DNA of 64,000 bases from contig OY856411.1 of the NCBI GenBank assembly GCA_963693085.1, positions 68,747,001 through 68,811,000 of the forward strand. The letters are read 5' to 3'. The translations under genes were made by a program, and so were the position numbers. The first letter of the stretch is position 1; each line of letters starts with the position of its first letter. Source of the stretch: Alisma plantago-aquatica (taxonomy: Eukaryota; Streptophyta; Magnoliopsida; Alismatales; Alismataceae). Below the pieces are notes generated by a model. That model worked only from the letters and a program-made list of their open reading frames with translations, was not told the DNA's origin and made no database searches. Below are positions 12,674-24,763 of the stretch, in pieces.

Positions 12674-13023
12674 TCATCGGGAGTGGGACGGTTGAGAAGG
12701 TTGAGTAGGTTGAAATGAAGACATTATTTCTTTTACTTTCTGCACTACTAATGCTTCAACATCCTCTTGTGTAAGACCTCCTGCACGACCTCTTTTAGAT
12801 TGCGAAGGGCCAAAATAAGACTTGAATCCTATGCCAGCTCCTAATACCCTAACACGGCCAGGATGCTCCTTCGTACTAAGAGCAACTGCTAGTTCATCCA
12901 TGTAGCCAGTTGGGATGAACTTTCCTGCAGCCTACGCATCAATGTAGGACCTCTACGTTTCTTAGCATCACCACTACCATCCTCATGGTGCTCATGCTCA
13001 GAATATTCATCTTCACTCGCCAT
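12674..13023 (-). pseudogene. TNPA-like gene of CACTA-1, start and C-terminal part of the transposase_24 region
   Basis: The likely start is ATG at 13023: MASEDEYSEHEHHEDGSGD then KKRRGPTLMRRL, a motif often seen at the start of plant CACTA TNPA-like proteins. A second frame (12901-12674) has TKEHPGRVRVLGAGIGFKSYF followed by a Gln/Ser/Pro tail, the C-terminal end of the plant transposase family PF03004. The central domain expected between them is missing, so this gene has an internal deletion. TNPA-like proteins bind subterminal repeats in known elements. Confidence 0.7.
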
Positions 13024-13260
13024 TTTAGAACCTGCAAGTATACATGATAAAAAAATAAGTGATAATAAAAGCACAAGTGATAAGGTATACATGATAATAA
13101 AATAAATAATTCAAAGAATACATGCCTTTAGTATTGGTTGAGTTGTTAGTCAAGTAAAATTCCTTCAGCATGGTCATGATGTTTATAATATTCATCGGTA
13201 TTATCTTCAACATTTACACTTGGCAAACCAACTGAGAATGGACTGGAATTATCATTCTTT

Positions 13261-16200
13261 TCATAGGTATTCTTCTTCATTTATAGGTTCTATAGTAAAC
13301 TGGCTTTTTCCATGAAGAACGACAGACCAACTTTTATTTGCCGGGTCATCAATATAGAATACTTGTTTTGATTGGTCTGCCATGATGAATGGCTCATCTT
13401 TCTCACCAATCTTTTCAAAATTCACCAATTTGAAACCCAACTCATCCACTAAAACTCCTTTGTTGTTGTCAACCCAATTACACATAAAGATAGGAACTCT
13501 AAAATTTGTATAATCCAATTCCCATATGTCCTCAATGATGTCGTAACATGACATCTCAGCTTCGCGTGGTCTTTTATCTTTGGCACTAGCAAAATACAAT
13601 GAACAAGCTTGAACAGTGACCCACTGTTTTGGACCACACTACTTTTGTCTTGACACTTTGTGTAGTATGAAAATCCATTTATGTCATAACCTTCATATGA
13701 CATGACATCCATTTTTATCTTAAAGGCGAGCCATTTTATGTTCTCAACAACATTATTCGGTGATTCAGATAGTTGATTAAATGCTTTCTCTTCAAAACAC
13801 CTAATAAATGTTCGGTTATGCTCTCTTGCAAGCCACATTGAACTGGATCGCGGATGATTTCTCTTGATAAGATCATTGTGTTCTGTGATGTAGCTACTAA
13901 CTTCATCAATGTTGTGTAAAATATACAAATGCGCTTGTTCCCACAACTCACGATTGATTCCTTTCACTCGTCCTCCCAGAGTTCCTTTGCCACAATAAGA
14001 TTCAATGTGATGGGAATTTTTTAGATCGCTAGAAGTTTCATTGCAATTCAAAAAATCATTACAAAAGTCTATCACCTCCCTAGCCATGTAACCCTCAAAA
14101 ATACTCCATTCAGGACGATAACGATTCCGAACATCACCTTTAAAAACACTCATGTAGCGTTCAAATGGATACATCTAGTGTAAGAAAATTGGACCCAACA
14201 TTTTCACCTCCCTTGTAATATGTACTACAAGATGAACCATGATATCAAAAAATGAAGGAGGGAAGTACATTTCAAGCTGACACATGGTAACAATTACATC
14301 TTTCTGTAATTTATCGAGAGTATCAGGATGTATCACTTTGTTGCATATTTCATTGAAGAAGAAACAGAGTCTTGTGATTGCAAACCTTACATGCTTCGGC
14401 AATATAGATCGAATAGCCACAGGTAAAATTTGTTGCATTAAGGTGTGACAATCGTGAGATTTGAGACCTATCAACTTCAGATCCTTCATTGATACCAATC
14501 TACGAATATTAGAAGAGTATCTTTGTGGAACCTTAATATTATACAAGCACTCATAGAAAGTCTTTTTCTCCTTCTATAACAAAGTGTAACAATCTGGTGG
14601 TAAGTATGTGCGGCGACCCCTGATCTCCACTAATAATTCTTTTCTAATACCCATTAGATCTAAATCTTTTCTAGAATTGATGCCATCTTTAGTCTTTCCT
14701 GGTATGTTCAATAGCGTACCAATGATGCTATCACAAATATTTTTTTCAACATGCATGACGTCAATGCAATGTCTAACTGTCAAAGATCTCCAATAAGGAA
14801 GATCCCAGAATATTGACCTCTTCTTGTATAGAGATTTGTCACATGCGAGTGGATGACTACTTGAAATCCAAATTCATTAACAATATGTTTCATCCTATCA
14901 TATACAACATTTCCTGGTATAGGTTTAGGAGCACTTCATTCCTCAGTTGACCCATTAAAGGTTTTGCGTTGCCTTCGATAAGGATGCACTGGTGGGAGAA
15001 ATCTCCGATGACCAAGATATATGATTTTACCACCATGTTTCAGTCTGATTGAATCAGTATTTTCCTCACAAATAGGACATGCTTTGTATCCTTTTATGCT
15101 ATATCCAGACAAATTTCCGTAAGCTGGAAAGTCATTAATCGTGCAAAATAACATATCACTTAAAATGAAGATCTCTTTACGTGAAGCATCATATGTCATA
15201 ATACCTTCTTCCCATAGTTTCATTAGGTCATCAATTAGAGGTTGAAGGTAAACATCAATATCATTTCCAGGTTGCTTGGGCCCTGATATCAATATTGACA
15301 ACATCACATACTTATTTTTCATACACAACCAAGGAGGAAGATTGTATATAACAATCATAACATGCCACGTACTATGTTGGCTGCTTAATGTACCATAGGG
15401 ATTCATTCCATCTGTACAGAGTCCAAGTCTTAAGTTTTTTGCTTCTTTACCAAATTGAGGGTATAATAAATCAATTTTCTTCCATTGTGGTGAATCAGAT
15501 GCATGTCGTAGGATTCCATCATCATTGGCCTTTAACTCCCCATGCCAAGACAAATTTTGTGCATCTTCTATATTAGCAAATAAGCGTTGAAATCGTGGTA
15601 TTATTGGTAGATACCACATCACCTTGGCAGGAGAGCCATTTTTAGCCTTAGCTGAATTTGTGGTCTTATACCTTGACGCACCACATTTTGGACAATTTAT
15701 CAAATTACTATAGTCCTTCTGAAATAACACACAATCATTTGGACATGCATGAATCTTCTTAGCCTCCATTCCTATTGGGCACATTATTTTCTTTGCTTGA
15801 TATGTTGAAATTGGAAGCTCGTTGCCTTAAGGAAGAATTTCCTTTAACAAAGACAACAGTGAAGTGAAACTCTTATCGCTCCACCAGTTTTGAGCTTTAA
15901 GAGTATATAATTGCATCACAACACTCAATCTCGTGAACTTAGTACAACCCTTATATAATGGTTTTTCAGCATCATGGACAATGTTTGCAAATAAAGAAGG
16001 TGGATCAATGACATTGTCCTGACAACTACGTAGCATCTCATCAACCATATCATCCTGAATCTGGTCATCTTGAATCAGTTCATCATTAACGTTATCATCA
16101 TTATCTATATCTTCTATGCCACAACTATTAGTATTGACATTTTCTGATCCATAATTCAATTTCTCTCCATGCCAATACCATTCATTATAACCTTGTATGA

Positions 16201-16396
16201 TCCCATTGCATATGACATGATTCTTAATTTCCTCACCAGTATCAACTTTCAAATTGTTACAACAATTTCTACATGGACAATATAGCCTATCTGTAGGTAG
16301 TTTCCTATGTTCCTCAGCAAATCTGATAAATTCATCAAGACCTTTGGCAAACTCTGGACTGCAACGGTTCTTGATAGACATCCAACTTCGATCCAT
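13261..16396 (-). pseudogene. TNP2-type CACTA transposase, broken
   Basis: This is the catalytic transposase. The N-terminus at 16396 (MDRSWMSIKNRCSPEFAKGLDEF, then LYCPCRNCCNN and YWHGE) is the transposase-associated domain. Next come the Transposase_21 core with LCTDGMNPYG and NDFPAYGNLSGYSIKG, then RHCIDVMHVEKNICDS. DUF4218 follows (GLKSHDCHTLMQQILPVAIR, LEMYFPPSFFDIMVHL, MYPFERYM), and then DUF4216 (ELDYTNFRVPIFMCNW, FYIDDP). Lesions: TAA at 15827, a stop near 14936 with a frameshift between there and about 14850, TAG at 14574, TAG just before MYPFERYM (14175-14177, where relatives have Trp), and a frameshift near 13600. The order of domains is otherwise complete. Confidence 0.92.
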
Positions 16397-16399
16397 TTT

Positions 16400-17100
16400 C
16401 TATATCACATTAAACATTAATTATAAAACTAACCGTTTAATATTGATACTATAATAATCTATAAGTTTTTATTGATAGGAAGTTAATTACTTATATACTA
16501 AAGTGTACCACCTATCCCATTTTTGAATATTTAATCTCACTAGTAACTGTATAATGTATGTTTAGTTTTGAAGAAAATTTCAGCAGCATTTCCCCTAAGT
16601 TCTCCAAGTACACCGATGTAAATGGAAAATAACCACTCACATATGTACCCAGAGAACAAATGAAGAAATCCTACTGAAATTTTCTACAAAACTAAACATA
16701 CATTATACAGGTACATCCTAAGTGAGATTAAATATTCAAAAATAGTCCCAAGCCGTGGACTATCCAAAGTTTACTCCTAATGAGTAAATTTTGAACGGGG
16801 TTTCTAAGTTAATATATAAATGCATTATTTTCATATTTATATATTAAGTTAAACATCATGCATCAACCCTAAAGTGTCAATCTAGGAGTACACATGTCTA
16901 ATCTCATATTAATTTCTAGAATTTATATAATGATTACATATGAAAAAAGACATGTTTTTATTATTGGATTATCAAATCATATAAAATGGAAAATAGTTGT
17001 ACAAATTAGAAAAGTAAGGCTGTTTCCAACTATCCAAAGATTGAAATCATTATAATATTCACAACTATTTGTGAACATTACATCAAATATGATTAAAACA
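16400..17100. other. CACTA-1 non-coding stretch upstream of TNP2
   Basis: AT-rich sequence with no gene. An imperfect inverted repeat is visible: 16512-16580 (containing TTGAATATTTAATCTCACT and AATGTATGTTTAGTTTTG) pairs with 16680-16745 (the reverse complement of both phrases). Confidence 0.7.
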
Positions 17101-17309
17101 TTTATAGCTCCCACATAAATAAGGAGCAGGTCCACTCTCGGTCGACAATTAGTCGACCGAGATCCCACCTACGTTGTCGAAGGAGATCCCACCTACGCAC
17201 AGCGTCCAGGTCCACTCTCAGTCGATGAATTCGTCGACCGAGAGTGAACCTGGACACTGCATGCAGGTGGGCTCTCGGTCGACTAATTGTCGATCGATAG
17301 TGGACCTAG

Positions 17310-17720
17310 ACGCTACCATGGCGGCGGGCGAGAATGAAGGAACGAAGGAAGTGGAAAACTTACTTGGAAACGACGGTGACCTTCGTGGAGGATGAGACGA
17401 CCTTCACGGAGAGGCGGCGACCTTCGTGGAAGAGTGGAGAAGCGGCGACGACGAGCTCTTTTTGCAGAGAGGAGGCAAGTGATTTGGCGGAGCGGAGAGG
17501 TGGCAACGACTTCACGGACACCACGATCCTCTTGGCGGTGCGGAGAGGTGGCATGGCTTCACGACAACGGCTTCACGGAGAGGAGGCAAGGGCTTCGTGG
17601 ATGAATGACACAAGAAGGCAAGGGCTTCGCGGTGCCACGGGAGAGAAAAATAGAACCAAAAGGGTTTTCGCGAGAGGAGGAAAAGACTAGGTTTCGACTT
17701 TTTCAATGAGAGAAAGACCT
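17310..17720 (-). promoter_or_regulatory. GC-rich segment near the 5' end of the CACTA-1 genes
   Basis: A CpG-rich, purine-biased (plus strand) patch stands out from AT-rich surroundings. It lies between the subterminal repeats and the TNP2 start, on the upstream side of both genes, so it may be a leader or first exon. Short ORFs on both strands are low-complexity (Arg/Gly/Glu or Ser/Leu rich) and match nothing I recognise. Capture of host exon sequence is an alternative. Confidence 0.4.
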
Positions 17721-17834
17721 GTAGCATCGGTTAACACAAAAAACCCGACGATAAAGATAAGCGGTGCCCGTGTCGGGTTATTTAAAAGCACTCAAACTAA
17801 TTCTCAGTCGATGAATTTGTCGATCGAAAGGTTA

Positions 17835-18345
17835 TCGATCGACAATATTGTCGACCGAAGACCCCTCTAGGGCCGGTTTTAAGGAAAAAACTGACACTAC
17901 AGGTGCTTTTACGAAAGGTTATCGGTCGACAATATTGTCGATCGACATGTCCTTTAGGATCGTTTATAAGGGAAAAACCGACCCTAGAGGTGCTTATAAA
18001 TGTGAAATATGGCTCTTATTCGGTCGACAAATTTGTCGACCGAGGGGCCCGTTAGGGTCGGTTATAAGTGAAAAGCCGACCCTAAAGGTGCTTATACATG
18101 TGAAATTTGGCTCTTATTCGGTCGACGAATTTGTCGACCGAGCAGCCCTTTAGGGTCGGTTAAAACTAAAAAACCAACGTTAGAGGTGCTGAACTAAACT
18201 GGATCCAAAATTGATGTCGGTTGACAATATTGTCGACTGACATGCCCTTTAGGGTCGTTTATAAGGGAAAAACCGACCCTAGAGGTGCTTATAAACGTGA
18301 AATCTGGCTCTTATTCGGTCGACGAATTTGTCGACCGAGGAGCCA
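17835..18345. repeat. CACTA-1 subterminal array A, about 100-bp units with GTCGAC palindromes
   Basis: About five units spaced roughly 80-106 bp carry AGGGTCGGTTATAAG...AACCGACCCTA followed by TCTTATTCGG and a palindrome. The palindrome at 18021-18042 is perfect (core GGTCGACAAATTTGTCGACC). Related palindromes occur singly at 17137-17161, 17217-17240, 17275-17298 and 17803-17828. Confidence 0.85.
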
Positions 18346-18460
18346 GTTAGGGTCGGTTATTGGAAAAAACTGACCATGTAGATCGAGGCGCGAAGCCAAA
18401 ATCAAGCAAATTTTTGCCGCGGGAAACTATATTTGACTTTCTAATCCAATTTTCTATAAG

Positions 18461-18830
18461 GTCGCTTATTTTACGAAAACTGACCCTATAGAGATGTACT
18501 ACAAGGTCAATTATTTTAAGAAAAGCGACCCAAGAGGTCTTAAGTGGTGCCTGCATTTTTTATAGACATATAAGGTCGGTTATTTGGAAAACCGACCCTA
18601 TAGAGATACACTACAAGGTCAGTTATTTTAAGAAAAGTGACCCAAGAGGTCTTAAGTGGTGCCCGCATTTTTTATAGACATATAAAGGTCGGTTATTTGG
18701 AAAACCGACCCTATAGAGTTACACTACAAGGTCATTTGTTTTTAAGAAAACCGACCCAAGAGGTCTTAAGTGGTGCCCGCATTTTTTTAGACATATAAGG
18801 TCGGTTATTTGGTAAAACTGACCCTACAGG
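18461..18830. repeat. CACTA-1 subterminal array B, 112-bp units
   Basis: Units starting GGTCGGTTATTTGG (GGTCGCTT in the first) begin at about 18461, 18574, 18687 and 18799, a 112-113 bp period. Each has the inverted pair GGTCGGTT...AACCGACC and the phrase AAGAGGTCTTAAGTGGTGCC. Confidence 0.85.
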
Positions 18831-18862
18831 TAGTGACGTTATAACCCATTTCTGTACTAGTG

Positions 18863-20355
18863 CGGGTTTAGGGGTAAACAAGTAATTTAGCACCACTCGT
18901 CTTCTCCCTCCTCCCTCATGATTCCTTCTCTGCTGCATCGTGGGTGAGTTCAACCTCTTGGTTGACTCTCCACTTTTGTCCATGGAAGATAGAATTGAAG
19001 ATCTGACTGTCTTCGCCATTGTCTCTTGAAGTTCCCTAGGCTTTCTCTGGTGTTTTTGGGTGACCGAAGGGGTGTGGAGAAGAGAACGTCCATAGTAGCC
19101 AAAGGTTGGAGGTGGTAGCTATCCGTCAAGATGTATGGGGTGAAATTGGAGGTAGGATAGTGTTTCTTGAGCTGTGACAGTCTCACAGGGTTGCTTATAT
19201 AGCCTTGAGTGTTCGAGAAGCCATAGTTGGACGAAGTCCCAGAGAACCATCCCAATGAATATTTGGGTGAAATAAAAACTCTTCTTGATAAGGCCGATCC
19301 TATGGTTTGTTGGGCTCATTTCATTACCCCAAAGACAATGAGATACCATTTGGAAAAAATGGTGGTTAAAGGTGAGAGAGCGCGGGGGTTGGGATCACGT
19401 CAGAGTCCAACTCCAACATTTCGCTAGTCAAGAGGTAGAGGATGACACACCTTGTGTTGGATGTTCATCCTATGACACTGGGGAAGATCCACATCTATTT
19501 CATGTCCCTTGGTCCTAGAATATCCCAACCTAGGTGTGAAAACATGACACATATATCTAATGAAGGATCATTGTCCTAGAAATGTCCAAACTTCATCTTA
19601 TTCTTTAAAAATTTATGTTGGTTTCTAGCAATCTTCATATGCTACAAAAATTTACGGATACCTCTCTATGGACATTATCTCTCATCATACATATTTTGAC
19701 ATCATAAGGACAATCTAAGTATTTATTTCTTAGATTTCAACTATTTACTTGATTTAGTACCTAGGTCATTAATAATTTTATAATTATCTCGAAACTTAGA
19801 TTTTCCATCTTTTAGTCATTATCTTGCGTGGGACCAAGTATTAGGTCATATTATGATCATTTGATATCCTAATACATGGAATCCAAGTAAAGACCAGATA
19901 ATTCTTATTTAATTATATTAGTCATTAATCACTTTTGATTCTTCTACAATCTTGGTCATTACATCTTAATAATCCCACCAATAATTCACAATATATTTTA
20001 TTTCTCATTTATGCACGAAATTCTAATTTCTTCAATGTGTATATGATGGATCCAATGGAGACCCTAATTGGCCCAAATGGACTTCAACTGGGTATTAGGG
20101 CCCATGGCCCATTCCATGGTCTTCTAGAGGGTCCACAAGATTGTTCTTAATTACAAAATAAAGGTTTAAACCAGCATCATTTCTCAATTTAATCCTCATA
20201 TTAACATATTTTCTCAATGTTCCTTGAATTGAAGACTTAATACAATTCTACGATCCAAATTTATCATCCAAGGTCTTATTATCATACTCATTATTTCCTT
20301 TGTATCTTTACATTATAATTTGAATTGGTCTTGAAATTTCCAAATTTCAAGGATG
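18863..20355 (-). repeat. Gypsy-like LTR sequence, right part of the duplicated block
   Basis: 18863 to about 19965 matches 27719-28815 throughout (for example TTTCTCTGGTG, CACAGGGTTGCTTAT, GTGACA then ACACATCTAAT). From 19966 to 20355 it has no partner in the window. On the minus strand, 20380-20355 reads like the end of a gypsy interior: a purine-rich AGGTGGGGTGGA followed by TTTTACATCC, resembling the TGTAACATCC start of related LTRs. That suggests a 3' LTR lying leftward. The small ORFs inside are chance ORFs. Confidence 0.6.
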
Positions 20356-22343
20356 TAAAATCCACCCCACCTAAAAAAGAAATTTGTCCCCAAAATTTGA
20401 ACCCAATGAAGTTTAAGTGAGCCACAACTCAGAAGATAGCCTCATATATTTGGGATAGCAACCTTTCTTGAATAGATTTTAGCTATAATTTGCTTAATAA
20501 ATTCTATTGACATGAAAATTTCTCATATAATTGAGGTCGGAACTAAATTTGTTCCATGGGTATTTCACATCATCATTCATTGCATGATATTATCACTTAT
20601 GATTTCATGTTTATTTGGTGATTATATTTTCAACTAGACCTCAATCTACTAGTCATTATTCATGACATTTCATCATAGTGTAAGGTACACTTCTATTCCC
20701 TAATTATTTACTTTTACTGTATGCATTCTCATATGTCAATTATGATTCACATGTGACTACCCAACTCTCCCAATTGTAACACCAATATTGGTGTAGAGAT
20801 GGTGTATCCACATATATCTAAAGGTCTCTAGAGGTATAGGTACCTTTGGAGTGATCAACGTATGACCCCAAGGGCCTCATGTACTTGCCTAACCCCTTGG
20901 TCCTTATGCAGTTACGAAGCTTCATTTCCACATGACCTCTTGGGCCTTAGGTGCACATGGAGTGGCCAGATGCTAATCCATTGAGCCTTGTGTGCAAGTG
21001 GAAGGCTATCTATGACCCTGTGGGCCTTATATACTTAGGAAATGATCAACTCTTGAAGTCTTAGGTCTCATGTACCTTAACTCATCCCTACTTGACCCTA
21101 GAGTTGACTTAGGGCTCTACCCTACCTAGGGTTTATTGAGATGTTATCACCGTATTTCATTTCTTCATTATGTTTCTATGTCCCATGACTCATCCTTCCC
21201 CAGTGGCATCAATGACTAAGATTTTCCATGCCTTGTGCCCATACCATCCCATCACAATCCATCCCTTTAGGGTTAGGTTCTTAAAGGATGCCCAATGTTT
21301 ACTTAATTCTTAATATGAAATTGGTCAACTCATATTCTAAGGAAGGTCCTAACCTAGGGTGTCTTTTTGACCTTAAGAAGGAGGTTAAGATTTCTATCCA
21401 CAACATGACCCATGGGTTTAGGGTTTTGCCACACCCAACATAGGTATTTCCCATTCTTAGTTTGACTCACCCCCAATTTCGGACACCACCCCTAGATGAA
21501 TTGAGGGTATAATATTTTCTCTTATATAATTTACTAATTTTCATCTATTTCATTTGCACATGATAAACCCATCATGCACACCATGCATGCATGCCTATTG
21601 TACTTATGTATTTGCATGAATGGGAACTGTGGGTATCTAAACTATGGTATCAAAACTAAATTACCAACCCATTTGTATTTTCCTCTTTACTTCACCCCTA
21701 CTTAGGGTTGGTTTGATAGGAATATTACTTCACTCGGACTACTTCCATCAGAGAGGATTAGCATTTAGGGTTAGTGTTAGGGACTAAACCATGTGTTTTA
21801 AGGTTTTATGATTCCCTCAACCCACTAAGGTTTCCAAATCCTAATGGGTTATTCAAACCCAAGATCATTCATGGGTCAATGGGTTTACCCATACCTATAT
21901 CTATCCAGGGTTTACCCTTACCAAAGAAACATAAATTATATGCTTTGTTTTTCACATCTAATTCCCCTGGTGTGATTACTTTTACTTTAATTTGCATAGG
22001 ATGCCTTAATTGTACTTCTTCTCAAAACCCTAAATTGAGATGAGGAGGGAAGTATATTTTAGGGGTTATTGAGAAAATAGATGAGGAGAGGACGAAATTA
22101 GACATGAGAAACTTAGAATAAACATTATTTCAGGCTTGGCCAAACAAGTATCACATTGGCTAAAGGAGTCCCCATATACCAACTTATTTTGTAGAGGAAA
22201 ATATTCCCAGCCCCCAAATCCATGACCCTTTCTAGACACTATCACCTTTAAGTCATACCCTAATAAGTTCCCTTATATTTATAAATATTATTTTAAATTA
22301 TCAACTATTAAATATTATTTGAAAAATGGGCTCTAATACCATA
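20356..22343 (-). mobile_element. Interior of a non-autonomous gypsy-type element, non-coding
   Basis: About 2 kb between a polypurine-like tract (20358-20380, minus strand) and a primer-binding site (22329-22341, minus strand). No gag, RT or integrase motif is visible in any frame. A degenerate repeat of the phrase GACC..(A/G)(G/T)GGGCCT(C/T)A is seen at about 20867-21030. This arrangement fits a LARD-like element whose LTRs flank it: left about 18863-20355 and right 22344-22733 plus 26759-28815. Both LTRs were split by CACTA insertions. Confidence 0.5.
22329..22341 (-). other. Primer-binding site, initiator tRNA-Met type
   Basis: The minus strand reads TGGTATTAGAGCC, one base away from TGGTATCAGAGCC. 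Two bases separate it from an LTR end (..GCA, at 22344). It fixes a minus-strand retrotransposon whose 5' LTR lies to the right. Confidence 0.75.
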
Positions 22344-22733
22344 TGCAATGGCCCACACTTTTGAGTGTACCTTAGTTAAGAGAAGACCTTGAAGTCGAGG
22401 ATCATTACCTAATATTACTAAGATCAAATTTAACAAACACTAAAGAGTAGTAAATAATTTCCAATTATTTGAACTTGAATGAATACATACATTTGAATAT
22501 ACATCTCAAAGGTGTTACATGAATATTTCAAGAACTAACATATACAATGAGAAGAAATACTATCTAGCTAATCCTCCTTGACTTATCTTTAACATCTTTG
22601 AGATTTCTTGATTCCTCATATCTTCAACCAATAGATTGAGGTTAACCTAAATCGCCAACAAACAAAACAGATCAATATATTTCTATATTGTGTACATGGA
22701 GTGCATAAAAATGTGCATATAAAAACAACATAT
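22344..22733 (-). repeat. Gypsy-like 5' LTR, terminal part
   Basis: The 390 bp between the primer site and CACTA-2. It is AT-rich with no ORF of note. It continues after CACTA-2 at 26759. Confidence 0.6.
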
Positions 22734-23276
22734 CACTACTACAGAAATGACTTATAACGTCACATTTATAGGCGTCGGTTGTGTACAAGAAACTGACGCT
22801 GAAACCATAAAGTGTCAGTTTAATACACAAACCGACATCTATCTCTGAAGAGCGGCCAAACACGGGTATCACTTTTTATTTAGTATCAGTTCCTAAATAA
22901 GAAACCAACACCTAAAATCGACTGCCAAATCTAAATTTTCTAGCGAAAAAAATTACCTCCAAAACTTAACATACGACATCGGTTTTTAGATAATCAACTG
23001 ACGTCTAATGTTTTTTCATGCAATAGAAATTGGGCCCATTATTAGCGTCATTTTTCTTGAAAATAACCGACGTCGATGTGTTTTCGCACGCTGTCCCCGC
23101 GAAAATTTTCACCCCATTTGGTTTCGGTTGTCTATGGAAACCGACGCCTATAGTAAGAAGTGTCGGTTGTTTTTAATAATCGACACCTATGGTTAACTTA
23201 ACAGCAGCCGCCCGAAGCAGACTCTTCTCCTTTCTCATTGTCAAGAGCTTAGGTTTAGATCTGGTGATTTGCAATT

Positions 23277-23745
23277 TCTGCTTCTTCCGCAACTGCTCCT
23301 GCAGCCTCCTGCTGCCGCACCGCCTGCTGCCCACCTCTGCTCGTCGCAACTACTCCTGCCCACCTCTGCCCACCGCAACTGCTGCCCACCTCTTCCCACT
23401 GCAACTGCTCCTGCCACCGCCTGCTGCCGCACCGCCACCGCCTACTGCCCACCTCTGCCCGCCGCCGTCTGCTGCCGCACCACCACCGTCTGCTGCCGCA
23501 CCACCACCGTCTGCTGCCTCCGACTCTGCCCACCGCCGCCTGCTTCCGCCGCCTGCCCGCCGCCGCTGCACTACCGCCTACTGCTGCTGCTGCACTGCCT
23601 CCGTCTCTGCCCACCGCGCACCGATCCTGATCCTACTCCTGCCCGTCCTACTCCGTTGGTACTGCTCCTGCTCCCACCTGCTCCTACTCCTTCTCGCATC
23701 GCTCCTACTGCTGCCACTACCGCTGTCTCTGCCACTGCCGCTGGT
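23277..23745 (+). repeat. GC-rich low-complexity tract in CACTA-2
   Basis: Dense CTGCC/CCGCC/CACC repeats, including a roughly 22-bp tandem unit CCACCACCGTCTGCTGCCG around 23465-23520. Open frames on both strands give Pro/Ala/Cys/Leu or Gly/Arg/Ala runs with no domain, so I do not call a protein. It lies at the gene-upstream side like the GC-rich patches of CACTA-1 and CACTA-3, possibly a leader or first exon. Confidence 0.7.
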
Positions 23746-24675
23746 ATATCCAATCATCCGATCCTATATATTCCAGAGTCTAAATATGCTTGTAGTTCTA
23801 AAAGTTTAGTTAATACATGAATGTAGAGTGGTTAATACATATAAACCCTAGATTTGTTTAATATATTGTGTATATCATTAAATCTGTCTATTTTAATATA
23901 ATCTAATGTTTCTAATAATTTGGGTTTATACCATATCGAATAATGTTACAATGGAATTAGGGTTTGGTACCCTTATTCCTATCCAAACCCGAGACCACCT
24001 TAAACCCTAGTTAGAATATAACTAATATGGTTGTCTATAACTCTAATGAATATTGTTGTCTATAACTCTAATGAATATTGTTTAAACTCTAGGAATTAGG
24101 GTTTGGTACCCTTATGCCCTAATATGGTAGTCTGTAACTCTAATGAATATTGTTATGGTAAAAAATTAAACCCTAGGAATGGTGATTCGAAACTCAAGCC
24201 ATGGTTAACCAAAAGCTTATGGGTGATAGGTTATGGATATGGTGGGGAATCCAATGCAAGGCTGCAGAAAGAGCCAAAGAGGACGAGAAAGGTATCAGTT
24301 TGTCCCCTAGTCAAAGCACACCCAGACCTCTAGTGCTAGAGAAGTAAATCAGGTAATAAACCCTAAACCTAATTAGATGATGATGTAGTAGATCAAGATC
24401 TTAGGGTATCTATACCCTCACCAACTATCAAATAAAGATCTAGATATTGCTTAATGATTAATTCTAATGCACACATGTGACATACTTTGCATTTGTGTTG
24501 TTGTAGGTGTTGTTGACTTGCTGTTGATTTGTATATATTTCTTTTTCAACCTTCAAGTGAGGTATAATATTCTCACTCTACCAATGTGCCATTAGGCTTC
24601 ATTTTGATTCAAATCTTTGACATATGGAATCATGGTTTATTTACTATTTAGTATTTATTTCTTTCTTTCTTTCCG

Positions 24676-24763
24676 ATGATGATGATGATGATGACGATGA
24701 CGATGATGATAATGATGATGATGACAACGGCGATGATGACGATGACAATGATGATGATGATGC
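24676..24763 (+). repeat. GAT/GAC trinucleotide microsatellite
   Basis: Nearly uninterrupted GAT/GAC triplets, which read as poly-Asp with a few Asn and Gly in one frame (ORF 24624-24875). The tract is most simply a microsatellite within the CACTA-2 leader. No domain adjoins it. Confidence 0.85.

Larger units (their letters stand above)
10085..18862 (-). mobile_element. CACTA-1, En/Spm-type DNA transposon (8778 bp)
   Basis: The ends are CACTAGTACA (10085) and its inverse TGTACTAGTG (ending 18862). A 3-bp target duplication CGG lies at 10082-10084 and 18863-18865, the length usual for CACTA. The empty relative at 27719 (GTGTCAGGTTTAG) confirms the junction. Both genes are on the minus strand: a TNP2-type transposase (13261-16396) and a TNPA-like gene with a C48 protease domain (10979-13023). 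Subterminal repeats fill 10100-10660 and 17100-18830. All genes are broken, so the copy is not autonomous now. The first 30 bp of its right end closely resemble the left end of CACTA-2. Confidence 0.93.

Noticed and set aside
17334..17690. Arg/Gly-rich ORFs in CACTA-1
   Set aside because: GC-rich shadow frames on both strands; no conserved domain, and they lie upstream of and opposite to the TNP2 gene.
21774..22043. ORF in the gypsy interior
   Set aside because: Plus strand in a minus-strand element, no resemblance to gag or pol, AT-rich chance frame.
23189..23809. Long ORF of 206 codons in the GC-rich tract of CACTA-2, and overlapping ORFs on both strands
   Set aside because: The tract is a simple CTGCC/CCACC repeat. 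All frames are open because stop codons are rare in it, and the readings are low-complexity with no domain.
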